Positions 13,903 through 16,344 of a stretch of DNA of 16,344 nt are shown here, piece by piece (positions within the stretch are counted from its first letter, which is position 1; the number at the start of each line of letters is the position of its first letter). This DNA is from DASRHY01 sp046765875 (GTDB lineage: Bacteria > Actinomycetota > Actinomycetes > Propionibacteriales > Kribbellaceae). The notes beneath the pieces were generated by a model, which was not told where the DNA came from, did not search any database, and saw nothing but the letters and a program-made list of their open reading frames with translations. The stretch is from assembly GCA_046765875.1 (NCBI GenBank), contig JBKPSJ010000007.1, positions 1 through 16,344 on the forward strand, in the 5' to 3' direction. The translations under genes were made by a program, and so were the position numbers.

Positions 13903-14745
13903 ATGCGACAGCGGAAGATGGCCGCCGTAGCACTCGCGCTCGTGGCCGCCACCGGCCTGACCGCCTGTGGTGATGAAGGTGACTCCGGCAGCAGCGGCGG
14001 CGGAGGCGGTGGCAAGATCACCATCGGGATCAAGTTCGACCAGCCCGGCCTGGGCCTGAAGGAAGGCAGCAAGTACACCGGCTTCGACGTCGAGGTTGCC
14101 AAATACGTCGCCAAGGAGCTGGGCTACTCCGAGGACAACATCGAGTGGAAGGAATCGCCGTCCGCTCAGCGCGAGGACCTGATCGCCAACGGACAGGTCA
14201 AGCTGATCTTCGCAACGTACTCGATCACCGACAAGCGCAAGGCGAAGGTCTCCTTCGGCGGTCCGTACTTCGTCGCGGGCCAGGACCTTCTGGTGAAGAA
14301 CGACAACACCGATATCACCGGTCCGGAGACGCTGAACGGCAAGAAGCTGTGCTCCGTGACCGGCTCGACCTCGGCGAAGAAGGTCAAGGACACGCTGGCC
14401 GCCCAGGTACAGCTGCAGGAGTTCGACACGTACTCCAAGTGCGTCGAGGCACTGGTCGGCGGCGCGATCGACGCCGTCACGACCGACAACGTGATCCTCG
14501 CCGGTTTCGCCGCGCAGCCGGCCAACCAGGGCAAGCTCAAGGTCGTCGGCAAGCCCTTCTCCGAGGAGCGGTACGGCGTCGGCCTGAAGAAGGGCGACAC
14601 CGACACCTGCAACAAGGTGAACGCCGCGATCAAGAAGATGATCGACTCCGGCGACTGGCAGAAGGCGCTCGACGCGACCGTCGGGCCGTCCGGGTTCAAG
14701 CCCGACACCAGCAAGAACCCGCCGAAGCAGGACCCCTGCGCCTGA
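13903..14745 (+). CDS. gluB: Glutamate-binding lipoprotein GluB
   Basis: 280-residue extracellular receptor of the importer. The signal peptide ends in lipobox LTAC with Cys22, followed by a Ser/Gly linker (28-37), then a type II periplasmic-binding fold (SBP_bac_3): ITIGIKFDQPGLGLKEGSKY, FDVEVAKYVAKELGY, FATYSITDKRKAKVSFGGPYF (conserved ligand-binding T-R-K region), and GAIDAVTTDNVILAGFA. Strong GGAGG 6 bases before the ATG sets the start. The 100-base gap after gluA contains a small GAGCA/TGCTC hairpin (13838-13853) and no gene. A very stable hairpin follows the stop. Four cysteines in the mature domain (in KKLCSV, YSKCVE, TDTCNK, QDPCA) could form disulfides. Glutamate is the best ligand guess from family and neighbours; glutamine or aspartate are alternatives. 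Confidence 0.94.
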   Translation: MRQRKMAAVALALVAATGLTACGDEGDSGSSGGGGGGKITIGIKFDQPGLGLKEGSKYTGFDVEVAKYVAKELGYSEDNIEWKESPSAQREDLIANGQVKLIFATYSITDKRKAKVSFGGPYFVAGQDLLVKNDNTDITGPETLNGKKLCSVTGSTSAKKVKDTLAAQVQLQEFDTYSKCVEALVGGAIDAVTTDNVILAGFAAQPANQGKLKVVGKPFSEERYGVGLKKGDTDTCNKVNAAIKKMIDSGDWQKALDATVGPSGFKPDTSKNPPKQDPCA

Positions 14746-14756
14746 TCGACGCCTGA

Positions 14757-14789
14757 CTGTGGGGAAGGGCGAGCCGCCCTTCCCCACAG
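14757..14789 (+). terminator. Perfect 15-base-pair hairpin between gluB and gluC
   Basis: CTGTGGGGAAGGGCG (14757-14771) pairs without mismatch with CGCCCTTCCCCACAG (14775-14789) around a 3-base loop, 11 bases after the gluB stop and 33 bases before gluC. The downstream bases are only mildly U-rich. Such hairpins after receptor genes usually act as partial terminators or protect the upstream mRNA, giving more receptor than permease. Confidence 0.75.
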
Positions 14790-14822
14790 CGATGTCTTCG
14801 TCCCCTCTGGGCAGGAGCCTGT

Positions 14823-15512
14823 ATGGACAACATCACCGAACTGCTGCGCGACTACGACTTCTTCGACGCGTTCAAGACGACGATCGAGCTGACCTTGGTG
14901 TCCGCGCTGTTCGCGCTGATCATCGGGACCGTCGTCGCGGTGATGCGGGTATCGCCGGTAGGGGTGCTGCGTTTCTTCGGCACGGCGTACGTGACGCTGG
15001 TCCGAAACACCCCGCTCACCCTGGTGATCGTGTTCTGCAATCTGGGCCTGTTCATCCAGCTCGGTGTGGTGCTGGCGGACAAGAGTTCCAGCACCTTCAT
15101 CGCGACCAACAACTTCCGGCTGGCCGTGCTCGGCCTGTCGGTCTACCACGCCTCGTTCGTCGCCGAGGCGCTGCGCAGCGGTGTCAACACCGTCCCGGTC
15201 GGCCAGGCCGAGGCCGCCCGCGCGATCGGACTGCCGTTTGTCAAGACGCTGCGGTACGTCGTGCTGCCGCAGGCGTTCCGCGGTGCGATCGCGCCCCTGG
15301 GCAACGTGCTGATCGCGCTGACCAAGAACTCGACCGTCGCCTCGGTCATCGGCGTCGCCGAAGCATCGTTGCTGATGAAGGAGATGATGGACGAGCGGCC
15401 CGATGTGCTGTTCCTGATCTTCGCCATGTTCGCCGTCGGCTTCGTGATCCTCACCCTCCCGACCGGGGTGCTGTTCACGGCCTTGTCCAAGCGGCTGGTG
15501 GTGAAGCGATGA
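14823..15512 (+). CDS. gluC: Glutamate ABC transporter permease GluC
   Basis: 229-residue inner-membrane permease of the HisM/GlnP type. About five hydrophobic helices are visible: 20-41, 54-84, 98-118, 155-178 and 195-220. The EAA loop that contacts the ATPase is at 130-150 (EAARAIGLPFVKTLRYVVLPQ, in parts: EAARAIG and TLRYVVLPQ). The RNTPLTLVIVFCNLG segment (61-75) is typical of the family. AGGAG 5 bases upstream of the ATG supports the start. The stop overlaps the gluD start as ATGA, so the two permeases, which form a heterodimer, are translationally coupled. It is separated from gluB by the stable hairpin. Confidence 0.95.
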   Translation: MDNITELLRDYDFFDAFKTTIELTLVSALFALIIGTVVAVMRVSPVGVLRFFGTAYVTLVRNTPLTLVIVFCNLGLFIQLGVVLADKSSSTFIATNNFRLAVLGLSVYHASFVAEALRSGVNTVPVGQAEAARAIGLPFVKTLRYVVLPQAFRGAIAPLGNVLIALTKNSTVASVIGVAEASLLMKEMMDERPDVLFLIFAMFAVGFVILTLPTGVLFTALSKRLVVKR

Positions 15513-16344
15513 GCACCAGCGTCCTGTTCGACGCGCCGGGTCCGCGGTCGCGCCGGTTGTACGCGGTCGTCGGCGTGATCGGCGTGTTGGTCTTCGGAGC
15601 GCTGCTCTGGTTCGTGATCGACAACCTGGACGAGAAGGGCCAGCTGACCGCGGAGAAGTGGGAGCCGTTCCTGACCAGCGAGATCTGGACCGAGTACCTC
15701 ATACCCGGCCTGATCGGCACGCTGACCGCGACGGTGATCTCGGTCGTGCTCGCACTCAGTCTCGGCATGGTGCTCGGGACCGGCCGGCTATCGCAGAGCC
15801 GGTGGATCCGCACGCCCTGTGGCGTCGTCGTCGAGTTCCTCCGCGCGGTGCCGGTGCTGTTGATGATGCTGTTCGCCTACAAGTTCTACGCCGAGTACAA
15901 CGTGGTTCCGTCCGACCGTCTCGCACTGGCCGGCGTCGTCACCGGCCTGACGCTGTACAACGGTTCGGTGGTGGCCGAGCTGGTCCGCTCCGGAGTGCTC
16001 TCGCTCCCCAAGGGCCAGACCGAGGCCGCGCAGGCGATCGGGCTGCGCCCGAGCCAGACGATGCGCATCGTGTTGTTGCCGCAGGCGATCACCGCGATGC
16101 TGCCGGCGATCGTGAGCCAATTGGTGGTCATCCTCAAGGACTCCGCGCTCGGCTACATCATCACGTACGAGGAACTGCTGCGTAAGGCGGAGCAGATCGG
16201 CAACTACAAATCCAACCTGATCCCGGCCTTCATCGTCGTGGCGGCGATCTTCATCATCATGAACTGGCTGCTGACGGTCGTCGCGCACCGGGTCGAGCGG
16301 CGGATCCGGCGGCGCGGGCACTCGGCCGGCGGCGCGCTCGGCGC
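15509..16344 (+). CDS. gluD: Glutamate ABC transporter permease GluD (end at or beyond window edge)
   Basis: Reading from the ATG at 15509 (ATGA overlap with the gluC stop) gives 278 residues with no stop before the window edge: MSTSVLFDAPGPRSRR, then a hydrophobic helix at 18-38, FLTSEIWTEYLIPGLIGTLT, further helices at about 70-91, 104-126, 138-160, 196-215 and 238-261, and an EAA loop at 172-192 (EAAQAIGLRPSQTMRIVLLPQ, in parts: EAAQAIG and MRIVLLPQ). FLRAVPVLLMMLFAYKF (110-126) is typical of GluD. The basic tail RVERRIRRRGHSAGG after the last helix indicates that the stop is probably close. It pairs with GluC to form the channel of the importer. Confidence 0.93.
   Translation, partial: MSTSVLFDAPGPRSRRLYAVVGVIGVLVFGALLWFVIDNLDEKGQLTAEKWEPFLTSEIWTEYLIPGLIGTLTATVISVVLALSLGMVLGTGRLSQSRWIRTPCGVVVEFLRAVPVLLMMLFAYKFYAEYNVVPSDRLALAGVVTGLTLYNGSVVAELVRSGVLSLPKGQTEAAQAIGLRPSQTMRIVLLPQAITAMLPAIVSQLVVILKDSALGYIITYEELLRKAEQIGNYKSNLIPAFIVVAAIFIIMNWLLTVVAHRVERRIRRRGHSAGGALG

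Noticed and set aside
13996..14013. G-rich tract GGCGGAGGCGGTGG as a possible quadruplex or repeat element
   Set aside because: It encodes the Ser/Gly linker after the GluB lipid-anchor cysteine, a common feature of lipoproteins.
1..16344. CRISPR array, tRNA/rRNA genes, insertion sequence or prophage
   Set aside because: No spaced identical repeats, cloverleaf-like sequence, transposase or phage motifs were seen, and composition is even across the window.

Overview
The window is about 70% GC by eye, with G or C at almost every third codon position and frequent GTG starts. With its gene content this points to a high-GC actinomycete. The order miaB, miaA, dapF, hflX next to a gluABCD importer with its two-component system resembles the Streptomyces arrangement. 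Several family and promoter details would fit a Propionibacteriales genus such as Kribbella, but the genus is a guess.

Left half (1-7.45 kb, almost all on the minus strand) is a housekeeping block. In transcription order it holds miaB (tRNA ms2i6A methylthiotransferase) and an NTF2-fold protein 4 bases behind it. After a divergent NUDIX gene come miaA (tRNA A37 prenyltransferase), a SigE-type ECF sigma factor overlapping miaA by 14 bases, a single-pass membrane protein 6 bases further on, dapF (diaminopimelate epimerase), hflX (ribosome-associated GTPase) and the start of a dienelactone hydrolase cut by the window edge. MiaA and MiaB act in sequence on A37 of tRNAs, and DapF feeds peptidoglycan and lysine synthesis. 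The sigma/membrane-protein pair is embedded in this otherwise conserved set.

Middle (7.5-10.7 kb): a secreted M14 zinc carboxypeptidase with an N-terminal Fn3-like domain and a C-terminal helical tail on the minus strand, bounded by a strong hairpin. A divergent TAXI-family substrate-binding lipoprotein follows on the plus strand, with no TRAP permease next to it.

Right part (10.7-16.3 kb): a histidine kinase and OmpR-type regulator (gluK/gluR-like, minus strand) are divergent from a complete polar amino-acid, probably glutamate, ABC importer: gluA ATPase, gluB lipoprotein receptor, gluC and gluD permeases. The gluD end lies at or beyond the window edge. The orphan TAXI receptor is tail-to-tail with the kinase, and the families suggest one glutamate sensing and uptake unit.

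Regulatory structure is unusually readable. Five starts (dienelactone hydrolase, dapF, NUDIX, gluR, gluA) have a TANNNT -10 box 6-7 bases upstream of the start codon, the layout of leaderless mRNAs. Perfect or near-perfect hairpins lie between gluB and gluC, between the carboxypeptidase and miaB, and over both stop codons of the TAXI/kinase pair. All intergenic gaps are under 300 bases. I see no tRNA, rRNA, CRISPR or insertion sequence.
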